Shown here piece by piece: positions 34,207-42,607 of a DNA stretch of 64,000 nucleotides (position 1 is the stretch's first letter; the number at the start of each line of letters is the position of its first letter). A program made the position numbers and the translations under genes. This DNA comes from PALSA-555 sp035468285 (GTDB taxonomy: Bacteria; Actinomycetota; Acidimicrobiia; IMCC26256; PALSA-555): NCBI GenBank assembly GCA_035468285.1, contig DATISY010000090.1:12098-76097 (forward strand). The letters run 5' to 3'. The notes under the pieces were generated by a model. It saw only the letters and a list, made by a program, of their open reading frames with translations. It was not told the origin of the DNA and did no database searches.

Positions 34207-35664
34207 TCAGGGCAGCGTCTCGAGGAGGGTGGCGACGACGCCGTCGATGGTGTGGGTGGCGGCCTCGGCGTCGACGCGCAGGCCGAGCTCACGGGCGGTG
34301 GCGGAGGTGACGGGGCCGATGGACACGACGTGGGGTTGGGGGTCGAGCGGCCCGACGAGCTCGACGAAGTTCCGGACGGTGGACGACGACGTGAACGTGA
34401 TCGCGTCGACGGTCCCGCGGCGGACCTCGTCGAGGGCCGCGGGGTCGGGCTCGGCAGCCCGGGTCCGGTACAGGGGGAGGACGTCGACGTGGTAGCCGAG
34501 CCGGCGTAGCCCGTCGGGTAGGACATCGCGGGCCTGCTCGGCGCGGGCGAGCAGGACCCGCCCGCCGGTGCCATCGGGGGGCGGGAACGCGTCGAGGAGC
34601 GCCTCGGCGACGAACCGGTCGGGGATGAGGTCGGCGCGCACGCCGTACTCGGCGAGGGCAGCGGCGGTGCCGGGCCCGATGGCCGCGACCCGGACCGCGG
34701 CGAGCACGCGGGCGTCCCCACCCTGGGGGGTGATACCGCGGTCGAAGAGGGCACGGACCCCGTTCGCGGAGGTGAGCACGAGCCAGGCGACGTCGTCGAG
34801 CGGCGGGAGCGCGACCGGGAGCGGATCGACGCGGATGGCGGGCAGCTCGACGACCCGGGCGCCGAGCTCGCCGAGCCGGCCGCGCAGCTCGCTCGCCTGC
34901 TCCCGGGCTCGGGTCACGACGACGGTGCGCCCGAAGAGCGGCCGCTGCTCGAACCAGCCGAGGTCGAGGGCGGCGACGGCACCGATCACGACCGCGGCGG
35001 GCGCCGCGACCGCGAGGTCGGTCACCGTCGCGAGGGTCGCCCGCGTGGTCCGCTGGTCGGGACGGGTCCCGGCGTGGACCGCGGCGACGGGCGTGTCCGC
35101 GGGAAGGCCTGCGGCGAGGAGCTGCGCCGCGATGCTGGGAAGCGTCGCCGCGGCCATGAGGATCACAAGCGTCCCTCCGGCCCCCGCGAGGCGGCCCCAG
35201 TCGACGTCGGTGTGGCCCTTCGTCGGGTCTTCGTGGCCGGTGACGATCGTGACGTGCGTGGACAGGCCGCGGTGGGTGACGGGGATGCCCGCGTACGCGG
35301 GCGCAGCGATGGCGCTCGTCACACCGGGGACGATCTCGAAGGGGATCCCGGCGGCGGCGAGCGCCTCGGCTTCTTCCCCACCGCGGCCGAACACGAACGG
35401 GTCGCCCCCTTTGAGGCGGACCACCGCGTCGCCGGCCCGCCCGTACTGGACGAGGAGGGCGTTGATCTGGTCCTGGGTGGCGTCGACCGACCCAGGGGCC
35501 TTCCCGACCGAGATGCGACGCGCCGTGGCGGGGGCAAGGTCGAGGAGCGCGTCGGTGCCGAGCCGGTCGTAGATGACGACCTCGGCGGCGGCGAGGAGCT
35601 CCGCGCCGCGTCGGGTGAGCAGCCCGGGGTCGCCGGGGCCGGCGCCGACCAACGCGACGCTCAC
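34207..35664 (-). CDS. cobA-hemD: Fused uroporphyrinogen-III C-methyltransferase and uroporphyrinogen-III synthase
   Basis: This 485-residue two-domain protein first has a SUMT domain (residues 1 to about 245): VGAGPGDPGLLT, VVRLKGGDPFVFGRGGEE and IVPGVTSAIAAPAYAGIPVT. It then has a HemD domain (about 255-485) with VVVTRAREQASELRGRLGE and ITFTSSSTVRNFVELVG. One chain thus closes the tetrapyrrole ring and methylates it toward siroheme and cobalamin. It starts at GTG 35664, overlapping hemC by 4 bases. The adjacent precorrin-2 dehydrogenase acts next. Confidence 0.95.
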   Translation of the reverse strand: MSVALVGAGPGDPGLLTRRGAELLAAAEVVIYDRLGTDALLDLAPATARRISVGKAPGSVDATQDQINALLVQYGRAGDAVVRLKGGDPFVFGRGGEEAEALAAAGIPFEIVPGVTSAIAAPAYAGIPVTHRGLSTHVTIVTGHEDPTKGHTDVDWGRLAGAGGTLVILMAAATLPSIAAQLLAAGLPADTPVAAVHAGTRPDQRTTRATLATVTDLAVAAPAAVVIGAVAALDLGWFEQRPLFGRTVVVTRAREQASELRGRLGELGARVVELPAIRVDPLPVALPPLDDVAWLVLTSANGVRALFDRGITPQGGDARVLAAVRVAAIGPGTAAALAEYGVRADLIPDRFVAEALLDAFPPPDGTGGRVLLARAEQARDVLPDGLRRLGYHVDVLPLYRTRAAEPDPAALDEVRRGTVDAITFTSSSTVRNFVELVGPLDPQPHVVSIGPVTSATARELGLRVDAEAATHTIDGVVATLLETLP

Positions 35665-36548
35665 GCGAGGTCCTCGAGCACCAGGCGGCCGCCGTGCTGG
35701 CCGATGAGGTCACGGGCCGCGACGCGTCCGGTGGCGTCGGGGTCGTCGCCGCGGGTCGTGGCGCGCAGCACGATACGGCCGTCGAGCGACGCGACGAGCG
35801 CGTCGATGGTCACACCGGACCCCTCGACCGCGGCGAGGGCACCGACCGGGACGTCACAGCCGCCGCCGAGCTCGTCGAGGAACGCCCGCTCCGCGTCGAC
35901 GGCGCGACGGACCTCCGGGTCGTCGATGGCCCGGACCGATTCGAGGTGGGCGTCGTCGTCGGCTCGACACTCGACCGCGAGTGCCCCCTGCGCGACTTGG
36001 GGCAGAAGGGTCGACGGGTCGACGCGGTGCACCCGGTCGTCGACGAGGTCGAGCCGGTCCAACGCGGCCGCGGCGATGACGACCGCGTCGAAGCGGTCGA
36101 GGCGCCCGAGACGGGTCGGGACGTTGCCCCGCAGCTCCCCGAACGTGAGGTCGGGGCGGTGGTGGGCGAGCTGGGCCCGGCGGCGCACCGACCCGGTGCC
36201 GACGCGCCCGCCGGTCGGGAGCGACTCGAGGGTGGCGCCCACGAGCGCGTCGCGGGGGTCGGCCCGTTCCGGGACGGCGGCGAGGACGAGACCGGGCGGG
36301 GTGCGGGGCGGCAGGTCCTTGGCCGAGTGGACCGCGAGGTCGGCTCGGCCGTCGCGCACGGCGTCTTGCACTTCCGTGACGAACACGCCCTGTCCTCCGA
36401 TGTGGTGGATGGGGCTGTCGCGGTCTCGGTCCCCGGCGGTGGTGATGACGACGAGCTCGGCGTCGACGCTGAGCAGGGCGATGACTCGCTCGGCTTGCCA
36501 CCGGGCGAGCGCGCTGCCGCGCGTCGCGACGCGCAGCGGGGGTGTCAC
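35661..36548 (-). CDS. hemC: Hydroxymethylbilane synthase (porphobilinogen deaminase)
   Basis: This 295-residue enzyme polymerises four porphobilinogens. Typical motifs are RVATRGSALARWQA, VHSAKDLPP (catalytic aspartate region) and GGGCDVPVGA, with the cysteine that holds the dipyrromethane cofactor. It starts at GTG 36548, overlapping the hemA stop. It is in the leftward rex-hem operon. Confidence 0.96.
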   Translation of the reverse strand: MTPPLRVATRGSALARWQAERVIALLSVDAELVVITTAGDRDRDSPIHHIGGQGVFVTEVQDAVRDGRADLAVHSAKDLPPRTPPGLVLAAVPERADPRDALVGATLESLPTGGRVGTGSVRRRAQLAHHRPDLTFGELRGNVPTRLGRLDRFDAVVIAAAALDRLDLVDDRVHRVDPSTLLPQVAQGALAVECRADDDAHLESVRAIDDPEVRRAVDAERAFLDELGGGCDVPVGALAAVEGSGVTIDALVASLDGRIVLRATTRGDDPDATGRVAARDLIGQHGGRLVLEDLA

Positions 36549-37807
36549 TCGGGTTCGTCGAGCGCGAACAGGTCGGCGAGGGCATCGGTGAGCAGCTCGC
36601 CTTGGGCGGTGCCGGCCGCGTCTTTGACCCGGATGGTCGGCTCGTGGAGCAGCTTGTTGATGACCCCGCGCGTCACCTGCTCGACGATCTCGCGCGAGGC
36701 GGCGTCGAGGCGTCCGGCGCGCCGGTCGATCTCGCTGGTGCGCAGCTCCTCCACCCGGGCTCGAAGGGCGGCGATGATCGGCGCGACCTGGCGCGCCGAG
36801 CGGTCGAGACGGAACCGGTCGAGCTCCTCGGTGATGATCTCCCGGACGGTGCCGACCTCGGCCCGGCGCTGCTGGAGCGACTGCTCCCCGAGGGCCCGGA
36901 GGGCTTCGATATCGAGGAGGGTGATCCCGAACACCTGGCCGACACCGGGGTCGACGTCGCGGGGGACCGCGACGTCCACGACGAGCAGCGCCCGCCCGTC
37001 ACGGCGTTCCATCACGGTCTCCATGTCGCCTCGCTCGATCAGGACGCCGGGGGCGCCGGTCGAGGAGAGGAGCACGTCAGCGGTGACCAGCGCGTCGGGG
37101 ATCTCGTCGAGGGAGATGGCATAGCCGTCGACGCGACGGGCCAGCTCGCGGGCCCGGGTGCGGCTGCGGTTGGCGACGACAATCTCGCCGACGCCGGCAC
37201 CGGCGAGCGCCACGGCCATGCCCTCGCCGACGTCACCGGCGCCGAGGACCAGGACCCGCCGGCCGGCGAGAGACCCGAGCCGCTCGCCCGCGAGGGCCAC
37301 CGCGGCCGAGGAGACCGACACCGCGTGGCGGGCGATGCCGGTCTCGTGGCGGGCGCGTTTCCCGACGTGGACGGCGTGACGGAAGGCACGGGACAGCAGC
37401 TGACCGGCGGTTCCCTCGCGCTCGGCGGTCTGCCAGGCCTCGCGTACCTGGCCGAGGATCTCGCCTTCGCCGATGATCATCGAGTCGAGCCCGGCGGCCA
37501 CGCCGAACAGGTGCGCGACCGCGGCGTCGTCGTGGTACGTGTAGAGGCTCTCGGCGAGGACGTCAGGATCGACCCCGGCGAGCTCGGCGAGGTGGTGGCG
37601 GACGTCGTCGACACCGGGGTGGAACCGGGTGGAGCGGGTGTACACCTCGGTGCGGTTGCAGGTGGACAGCAAGATGACCTCGGCGAGGTGTTCCCGGCCG
37701 ACCAGCGCGTGCAGCGCCTTCGGGAGGGAGCCCGGCTGGACCGTCATCCGCTCGAGGAGATCGACGGCCGCGGTGCGGTGGTTCAGTCCAACGACGACGA
37801 GAGACAC
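36545..37807 (-). CDS. hemA: Glutamyl-tRNA reductase
   Basis: This 420-residue enzyme performs the first committed step of the C5 pathway. The catalytic cysteine C50 is in LLSTCNRTEVY, GEGEILGQVREA follows, the NADPH site is VLGAGDVGEGMAVAL and ANRSRTRARELA, and a C-terminal dimerisation helix ends the chain. The start is GTG 37807; the frame extending to 38590 lies in the preceding gene. It overlaps the precorrin-2 dehydrogenase gene by 25 bases. Confidence 0.96.
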   Translation of the reverse strand: MSLVVVGLNHRTAAVDLLERMTVQPGSLPKALHALVGREHLAEVILLSTCNRTEVYTRSTRFHPGVDDVRHHLAELAGVDPDVLAESLYTYHDDAAVAHLFGVAAGLDSMIIGEGEILGQVREAWQTAEREGTAGQLLSRAFRHAVHVGKRARHETGIARHAVSVSSAAVALAGERLGSLAGRRVLVLGAGDVGEGMAVALAGAGVGEIVVANRSRTRARELARRVDGYAISLDEIPDALVTADVLLSSTGAPGVLIERGDMETVMERRDGRALLVVDVAVPRDVDPGVGQVFGITLLDIEALRALGEQSLQQRRAEVGTVREIITEELDRFRLDRSARQVAPIIAALRARVEELRTSEIDRRAGRLDAASREIVEQVTRGVINKLLHEPTIRVKDAAGTAQGELLTDALADLFALDEPE

Positions 37808-38445
37808 GCCCGGAGGAGCTCCTTCGCTTGGGCCACGCGCCCGGTGCGGATCAGGTCGAGCATGCCGGAATCGAGCGCTCCCCGCCAATCTAGGGTCTCG
37901 CTCGACGTTCCGGCCGACCGGATCCGTTCGCGCTCGTCGGAGAGCAGGTCGAGGAGCACGCCCCACTCGGGGCCCATCTCGGTGGCCACGTGGTCTTTGA
38001 GGTAGGTGGCCAGCGCGGGGCTGCGGCCGCCGGTCCCGATCGTCACGACGAGGTCGCCCTGGCGGACGACTGACATGAGGGTGAAGGAGCACCGGTCGGG
38101 GTCGTCGGCGCTGTTGACGAAGATCCGACGTGCTTGCCCCGCGTCGTAGACGGCTTGGTTCACCGCCGGGTCGGGGGTGGCGGTGGTGGCGAGCCAGGCG
38201 CCGTCGAGGTCCTCGGCGACGAAGGGTCGCCGGTCCACGGTGACGGACCCGGCGGCGTGCCAGGCCTGCACCTCGGGACTGACGTCGGGGGCGACGACGT
38301 GCACCGCGGCGCCGGCCTCGAGGAGCGCGCCGATCTTGCGGGTCGCGACGCGGCCCGCGCCGACGACGACGCAGCGCCGGTCGGCGACGAGGAGGTTCAC
38401 GGGGTAACCGAGGAGGCCGGGCCGTCCCATCGGTCCCATGGTCAC
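37783..38445 (-). CDS. Precorrin-2 dehydrogenase / siroheme synthase N-terminal-type protein
   Basis: This 220-residue protein opens PVNLLVADRRCVVVGAGRVA, an NAD-binding fold typical of CysG-N/Met8p, with FVNSADDPDRCSFTLMSVVR and IGTGGRSPALATYLKD further on. It oxidises precorrin-2 to sirohydrochlorin and may insert iron. It lies between rex and hemA, the order seen in other actinobacteria, and overlaps both. Confidence 0.9.
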   Translation of the reverse strand: MTMGPMGRPGLLGYPVNLLVADRRCVVVGAGRVATRKIGALLEAGAAVHVVAPDVSPEVQAWHAAGSVTVDRRPFVAEDLDGAWLATTATPDPAVNQAVYDAGQARRIFVNSADDPDRCSFTLMSVVRQGDLVVTIGTGGRSPALATYLKDHVATEMGPEWGVLLDLLSDERERIRSAGTSSETLDWRGALDSGMLDLIRTGRVAQAKELLRACLSSSLD

Positions 38446-39065
38446 ACGTGGGCCCGGTCGAGGGCCCGTCGCCGGTGCTGTTGGTAGAAGGAGAGGATCT
38501 GCAGCTCGATGGCGAGGTCGACCTTGCGGAGCGACACCTCGTCGGGCACGACGACGACGGTCGGGGCGAAGTTGAGGATGGAGCCGACACCGGCGGCGAC
38601 GAGCCGGTCGGCGACGTCTTGGGCGGCGGCGGCGGGGGTGGCGATCACCCCGATCGCGACCCGCCGGTCGCCCACGATCTGGTCGAGGTCCTCGACGGGT
38701 TCGATGGTCAGGTCCCCGATGCGCTCCCCCACCTTCGCCGGGTCGGCGTCGACGAGGGCCACGATCTGGAACCCTCGCTCGCCGAAGCCCCGGTAGTCGG
38801 CCAGGGCGTGGCCGAGGTTGCCGAGCCCGACGATCGCGACCGGCCAGTCGCGGGTGAGGCCCAGCTCGCGGGAGACCTCGCGGACCAGGTGATCGACGTC
38901 GTAGCCGACCCCCCGCGTGCCGTAGGAGCCGAGGTACGACAGGTCCTTGCGGACCTTCGCCGCGTTGACGCCGGCCAGCTCGGCGAGCTGCTCGGACGAG
39001 ACGGTCCCGACGGTGCGGTCCGCCATCTCGATCAGGGCCCGGTAATAGAGAGGAAGCCGGACCAC
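38442..39065 (-). CDS. rex: Redox-sensing transcriptional repressor Rex
   Basis: This 207-residue repressor senses NADH/NAD+. The winged-helix N-terminal domain has RLPLYYRALIEM and VNAAKVRKDLSYLGSYGTRG. The Rossmann domain has IVGLGNLGHALADYRGF, and the domain-swapped C-terminal helix contains LRKVDLAIELQILSFYQ. The start is GTG 39065. A near-consensus Rex operator (39150-39167) overlaps its promoter, indicating autoregulation and redox control of the downstream hem genes. Confidence 0.96.
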   Translation of the reverse strand: MVRLPLYYRALIEMADRTVGTVSSEQLAELAGVNAAKVRKDLSYLGSYGTRGVGYDVDHLVREVSRELGLTRDWPVAIVGLGNLGHALADYRGFGERGFQIVALVDADPAKVGERIGDLTIEPVEDLDQIVGDRRVAIGVIATPAAAAQDVADRLVAAGVGSILNFAPTVVVVPDEVSLRKVDLAIELQILSFYQQHRRRALDRAHV

Positions 39066-39135
39066 GGTCGCCTCGGGGATCGGGCGAGCCTGCGTGATGT
39101 CGGGCTCCTCTCCCCTCGCCGCGTGGCCTCCCGTA

Positions 39136-39141
39136 ACCCTA
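39136..39141 (-). promoter_or_regulatory. Predicted -10 box of the rex-hem operon
   Basis: Read leftward this is TAGGGT. With a 17-base spacer, the -35 region (39164-39159) falls inside the Rex operator, so bound Rex would block RNA polymerase. It predicts a leader of about 65 bases before rex. Confidence 0.5.
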
Positions 39142-39149
39142 TCCCGGCC

Positions 39150-39167
39150 TTGTGCACGCGGTCACAA
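39150..39167. promoter_or_regulatory. Rex operator
   Basis: The top strand is TTGTGCACGCGGTCACAA; read toward rex it is TTGTGACCGCGTGCACAA. This differs from the Streptomyces-type Rex palindrome TTGTGAACGCGTTCACAA at only two symmetric positions. It lies in the 152-base gap between rex and the divergent membrane protein gene. Confidence 0.8.
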
Positions 39168-39203
39168 GCGACCGGCGACCGGGGAGTCGGGGGCCGACAC
39201 CGT

Positions 39204-39209
39204 TACGCT
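39204..39209 (+). promoter_or_regulatory. Predicted -10 box of the divergent membrane protein gene (leaderless)
   Basis: TACGCT lies 8 bases before ATG 39218. This supports that start over the upstream in-frame ATG at 39152, which would lie within the Rex operator. Confidence 0.45.
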
Positions 39210-39217
39210 CCGCCCCG

Positions 39218-39910
39218 ATGGTCCCGGGCCTTGCCTTCCTGGCTACGGCGGTGGCCATCCTGTTCGCCGAAGCGACCCTGGTGCGGGCGACCCAGACCCA
39301 CCGGCGGGAACTCTGGGACTGGACCGTCGCGCTGGCCATGTTCGCGGTCGCGGGGGCGGCGCTCGCGCTGGGGAGCTCGAACGGATGGGACCGCGGCACC
39401 TACCGGGTGTTCTTCTTGCTGGGGGCGGTCCTCGACGTCCCCTGGCTGGCGCTGGGCACCATCGACTTGCTCTTGGGTCCGGCGGTGGGCCGGCGGGTCC
39501 AGTGGTTCGTGGTCTTCTTCTCCGGGCTCGCCGCCGGGGTCGTGCTGAGCGCCCCGATGGGGGCGGTGCAGGGCACGACCATCCCGGTCGCCAGCCATGT
39601 CTTCGGGACGTTCCCGCGGGCGCTCGCCGGGATCGGCAGCGGGATCGGCGCGACGGTGATCTTCGTGGGGGCGGTGGTGTCCGCCGTCCGGTACGCGAGG
39701 AACCGTGCGGCCCCGGGGTCGGCGCGTCGTGCGGCGGCGAACGCCCTGATCGCGGTCGGGACGATCGTGCTGTCCAGCGGCGGGCTGCTGCAGGGCTTCG
39801 TCGGGCATGACGAGGCGTTCGCGGTGACGCTCGCCGTCGGGATCAGCGTCGTCTTCGCCGGCTTCCGGGTGGCGAGCGGCTCGGCGCCGCGCCCGGCGCC
39901 GATCGGCTGA
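39218..39910 (+). CDS. Unassigned seven-helix membrane protein
   Basis: This 230-residue protein has about seven hydrophobic segments (first FLATAVAILFAEATLV, last FAVTLAVGISVVFAGF) joined by short loops, a layout like small seven-helix membrane proteins, but no family motif is recognised. ATG 39218 is chosen because a TACGCT box sits 8 bases upstream. It is divergent from rex and shares the gap holding the Rex operator. It ends 4 bases before the convergent acyl-CoA ligase stop. Confidence 0.75.
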   Translation: MVPGLAFLATAVAILFAEATLVRATQTHRRELWDWTVALAMFAVAGAALALGSSNGWDRGTYRVFFLLGAVLDVPWLALGTIDLLLGPAVGRRVQWFVVFFSGLAAGVVLSAPMGAVQGTTIPVASHVFGTFPRALAGIGSGIGATVIFVGAVVSAVRYARNRAAPGSARRAAANALIAVGTIVLSSGGLLQGFVGHDEAFAVTLAVGISVVFAGFRVASGSAPRPAPIG

Positions 39911-39914
39911 GACC

Positions 39915-41399
39915 TCAGGGGGGACGCTGGTCCAGCAGGGCGCGGCGCAGCAGCTTGCCCGCGGGGTTCCGGGGCAGCTCGGGCACCGATTCGTACCGGG
40001 TGGGGCACTTGTATCGGGGCAGCGAGCGGGCGCAGTGCGCTGCGAGGTCGGTCGGGTCGGGGGGCGGGGCGCCCGGCGTGGGGACGACGAACGCGACGAC
40101 CGCTTCGCCGGTGCGGGGACTGGGGGCACCGACGACCCCGACCTCGTGGACACCGGGGTGGGTTCGCAGGACGTCTTCGACCTCGACGGGGTACACGTTG
40201 AAGCCGGACACGATGATGAGGTCCTTGAGTCGGTCGACCAGCCGCAGGTCGCCGTCGTCCTCGACGACGGCGACGTCTCCGGTGCGGAGCCAGCCGTCCG
40301 GGGTGAGGGCCTGGGCCGTCGCCCGGTCGTCGTGCCAGTAGCCGGGGAAGACGTTCGGGCCCTGGACCCAGAGCTCGCCGGGATCGCCGGCGAGGACGTC
40401 GGCCCCGGCCGTGTCGACGAGGCGCACGGCCACGCCCGGCACCGGCGGCCCGATCGACCCGGGGCGGGGCGGGTGGTCGCAGAGCGCCGTGCTCGTGACG
40501 ATCGGGGACGCCTCGGTGAGCCCGTATCCCTGGTGGAGCACGAGGCCGAACCGGTCCTGGAACGCCGCGGCGACGGTGCCGGGGAGCGGCGCGGCGCCCG
40601 AGACGGCGAGTCGCACGGACGCGAACGCGTCGAGGGGGACCTCGTCGGGTGCGAGCTCGGCCCAGTCGTGGAACATCGCCGGGACCCCGGCGAGGATGGT
40701 GACACCGCGGTCGTGCGCGACGCGGGCGGTGGCCGCGGCGTCGAAGCGCTCGACGAGGACGGTGGCCGCGCCCGCCGCGAGGCCGACGCCGAGGATGACG
40801 TTGAGCCCGAAGATGTGGAAGCACGGCAGCAGGGCCATGCCGACGTCGTGGGGCTCGAGGCGCAGACCAGGGTGGTCTTGGACCTGGGCGACATTCGCGG
40901 CGAGGTTGGCGTGGGTGAGGCGCGCCGCGCGGGGCGAACCGACGGTGCCCGACGTGAAGAGCAAGACCGCGAGATCGTCCGGATCGCGCTCGACGCGGGC
41001 AGCGGGCGCAGCGGGAAGGGTGGTGAGATCGATCGGCGAGACGGGGTGGCCGGCCGCTTCGACGAGGGAGACTGCCGACCCGGCCGCGAGCGCGAGCACC
41101 GGGTCGATGGCGTTCAGCTCCCGGTCGAGCCCGGCGGGAGGCGCGGCCGGGTTGAGCGGGACGCACACCGCGCCCACCTGGAGCGCCGCGAGGTACGCGG
41201 CGACGAACGCCGTGGTGTTGAGGCTCACGACCGCGACCCGGTCGCCGGGGCTCACGCCCGCTTCGACGAGGAGCGTGCCGAGCCGGGCCGCCTGGTCGGC
41301 GAGATCGCCGTACGTCGTCGGGGTGCCGTCCGGGAGGAGCAGCGCGGTCGCGTCGGGGGTGGTCGCGGCGCTGGCCAGGAGGACGTCGGCCAGGTTCAT
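39915..41399 (-). CDS. Long-chain acyl-CoA synthetase / AMP-dependent ligase
   Basis: This 494-residue adenylate-forming enzyme has LLFTSGTVGSPRAARLTH (the phosphate-binding loop, with V and R in place of the usual T and K), HQGYGLTEASPIV, DGWLRTGDVAVVEDDG, RLKDLIIVSGFNVYPVEVED, and NPAGKLLRRAL with the C-terminal catalytic lysine. The carboxylate substrate is not evident. The start is ATG 41399, 7 bases after a TACGAT box (41412-41407). The frame reading to 41567 crosses the structured repeat region and is not used. Confidence 0.93.
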   Translation of the reverse strand: MNLADVLLASAATTPDATALLLPDGTPTTYGDLADQAARLGTLLVEAGVSPGDRVAVVSLNTTAFVAAYLAALQVGAVCVPLNPAAPPAGLDRELNAIDPVLALAAGSAVSLVEAAGHPVSPIDLTTLPAAPAARVERDPDDLAVLLFTSGTVGSPRAARLTHANLAANVAQVQDHPGLRLEPHDVGMALLPCFHIFGLNVILGVGLAAGAATVLVERFDAAATARVAHDRGVTILAGVPAMFHDWAELAPDEVPLDAFASVRLAVSGAAPLPGTVAAAFQDRFGLVLHQGYGLTEASPIVTSTALCDHPPRPGSIGPPVPGVAVRLVDTAGADVLAGDPGELWVQGPNVFPGYWHDDRATAQALTPDGWLRTGDVAVVEDDGDLRLVDRLKDLIIVSGFNVYPVEVEDVLRTHPGVHEVGVVGAPSPRTGEAVVAFVVPTPGAPPPDPTDLAAHCARSLPRYKCPTRYESVPELPRNPAGKLLRRALLDQRPP

Positions 41400-41406
41400 G
41401 GGCCGG

Positions 41407-41412
41407 ATCGTA
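41407..41412 (-). promoter_or_regulatory. Predicted -10 box of the acyl-CoA ligase (leaderless)
   Basis: Read leftward this is TACGAT, 7 bases before the ATG at 41399. Confidence 0.42.
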
Positions 41413-41512
41413 CGTGCGGCCCCGGGACGGACCCGGGGAGCCCGGGCCTCGGTGTGGGGGTCGGCCGGCTCGACGGGCGGTCGTCGCTCGCGGGGCGGGT
41501 CAAGCGGGGAGT

Positions 41513-41610
41513 GGTTCCGGCAGCGGGCGTGGGTCTTGGGGCGGGCTGGGAGGCCAGTGAACGCCACTTTGTCGTGGCGTCACGCTACCCACGCCCGCAT
41601 ACCGGGAACC
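41513..41610. repeat. Nested inverted repeat, predicted long RNA stem in a gene-free gap
   Basis: GCGGGCGTGGGT (41523-41534) is perfectly complementary to ACCCACGCCCGC (41587-41598). Outside it GGTTCCGG (41513-41520) pairs with CCGGGAACC (41602-41610) with one bulged base. Inside, ACGCCAC (41561-41567) pairs with GTGGCGT (41574-41580) around a 6-base loop, extended by GTG/CAC. No gene covers it: it fills most of the 276-base gap between the small peptide ORF and the acyl-CoA ligase start. It could be a structured RNA, a terminator without a T-run, or a mobile-element remnant. Confidence 0.7.
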
Positions 41611-41675
41611 GATCCCTGCATCGTCTCGCTGCGTGGTCCCCTTGAGCGGGATTCCCACGGACCGTGATATTTCGG

Positions 41676-41768
41676 TCAGGGGCTGAGCCGGAGGACGAAC
41701 TGGGCCACCGCGGCGGCGAAGATCATGATGAGGAGCGCAGCGATGGCGATGGTGGTGCCAGGCCTCAC
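41676..41768 (-). CDS. Possible 30-residue membrane peptide
   Basis: The reading frame VRPGTTIAIAALLIMIFAAA followed by VAQFVLRLSP is one transmembrane helix with a basic N-terminus. It starts at GTG 41768, whose GTGA overlaps the stop of the SAM hydrolase gene, the coupling pattern used throughout this genome. It is too short for family recognition. It could be an accident of sequence, but the overlap and clean hydrophobic profile favour a real small protein. Confidence 0.45.
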   Translation of the reverse strand: MRPGTTIAIAALLIMIFAAAVAQFVLRLSP

Positions 41769-42592
41769 GGTTCGACCGTAGCGCCGGGGGGTGCGAGAAC
41801 GACCACCGTGCCCGGCTGGAGCCCGTACTCGGCCGCGGCGGACCGCCGGTCGAGCGCGAGCGACACCAGGCCGTACGAATCGATCAGGAGGACCAGCTCG
41901 GAGGGGCGGGCATCGGCGTAGGTGTCGACCCAGCGGGCCGCTTTGGCCCACTCGCCGCTGGAGACCTCGATGGTGGCGCCGGGCTCCGCGCCGGCGGCGC
42001 GCAGCTCGTCGGGTCCGACGTTGAGCTGGACGTTGCCGAAGTGGTCGACCCACCAGACGTGGGCCTCGAGGGCCCCCCCGTCGAGGGGGGTGGGGAGGGG
42101 CACGAGCCCGGGCACGAGGCTGGCCGGATCGACCGGCGCGCCGAGGTCATCGATCGGGTTGCCGAGGGCGAGGTGCGCCGCGGCGGGGGCGAGGACGTCA
42201 CGACCGGCGAACGTCGGGCCCGGCGCGGGGAGCTGACGGTCAGCGTTGGTGAGCGAGACGACGTGTCGCGCGCCGCCGAGGAGCGCGACGGCCGGCGCGA
42301 GGAGACCGTTGTCGGGTCCGAGGAACGTGGCGTGGTCGCAGTCCACGGCGAGGAGCCGGCGGTCGGTGCCGACGCCGGGATCGACGACGGCGAGGACCAC
42401 GCATCCGTCGGGGAGGTACTGGGCGGCGCGGACCAGGGTCAGCCCGCCGGAGCGGACGTCGTGGGCCGGGACGTCGTGGGTGATGTCGATGATGGCGACA
42501 CCGGGCGCGAGGCCGTGCAGCACGCCTTTGCAGACGCCGACGAACTCGTCGACGAGCCCGTAGTCGGAGAGGAACGCGACCGGTTTGATCAG
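41765..42592 (-). CDS. S-adenosyl-L-methionine hydrolase (adenosine-forming), DUF62 family; apparent CTG start
   Basis: These enzymes cleave SAM with water or halide to adenosine plus methionine. The family's N-terminal aspartate motif is present as FLSDYGLVDEFVGVCKGVL, and DITHDVPAHDVRSGG, VDPGVGTDRR and DNGLLAPAV follow. The only canonical start (GTG 42523) lies beyond the essential N-terminal motif. Back to the TAA of the preceding gene (42610-42608) the frame has only CGA, CAC, CCT, GCC, GCG, CTG, ATC. CTG 42592 would give (M)IKPVAFLSDYG, a normal N-terminus of 275 residues. The preceding stop lies 15 bases upstream, so reinitiation is likely. Confidence 0.8.
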   Translation of the reverse strand: MIKPVAFLSDYGLVDEFVGVCKGVLHGLAPGVAIIDITHDVPAHDVRSGGLTLVRAAQYLPDGCVVLAVVDPGVGTDRRLLAVDCDHATFLGPDNGLLAPAVALLGGARHVVSLTNADRQLPAPGPTFAGRDVLAPAAAHLALGNPIDDLGAPVDPASLVPGLVPLPTPLDGGALEAHVWWVDHFGNVQLNVGPDELRAAGAEPGATIEVSSGEWAKAARWVDTYADARPSELVLLIDSYGLVSLALDRRSAAAEYGLQPGTVVVLAPPGATVEP

Positions 42593-42607
42593 CGCGGCAG
42601 GGTGTCG

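Noticed and set aside
41513..41610. Integron attC site, retron or SAM riboswitch as an explanation for the nested inverted repeat.
   Set aside because: There are no integrase or reverse transcriptase genes, no recombination core sequences, and the element lies after, not before, the SAM-related gene. No riboswitch core could be matched.
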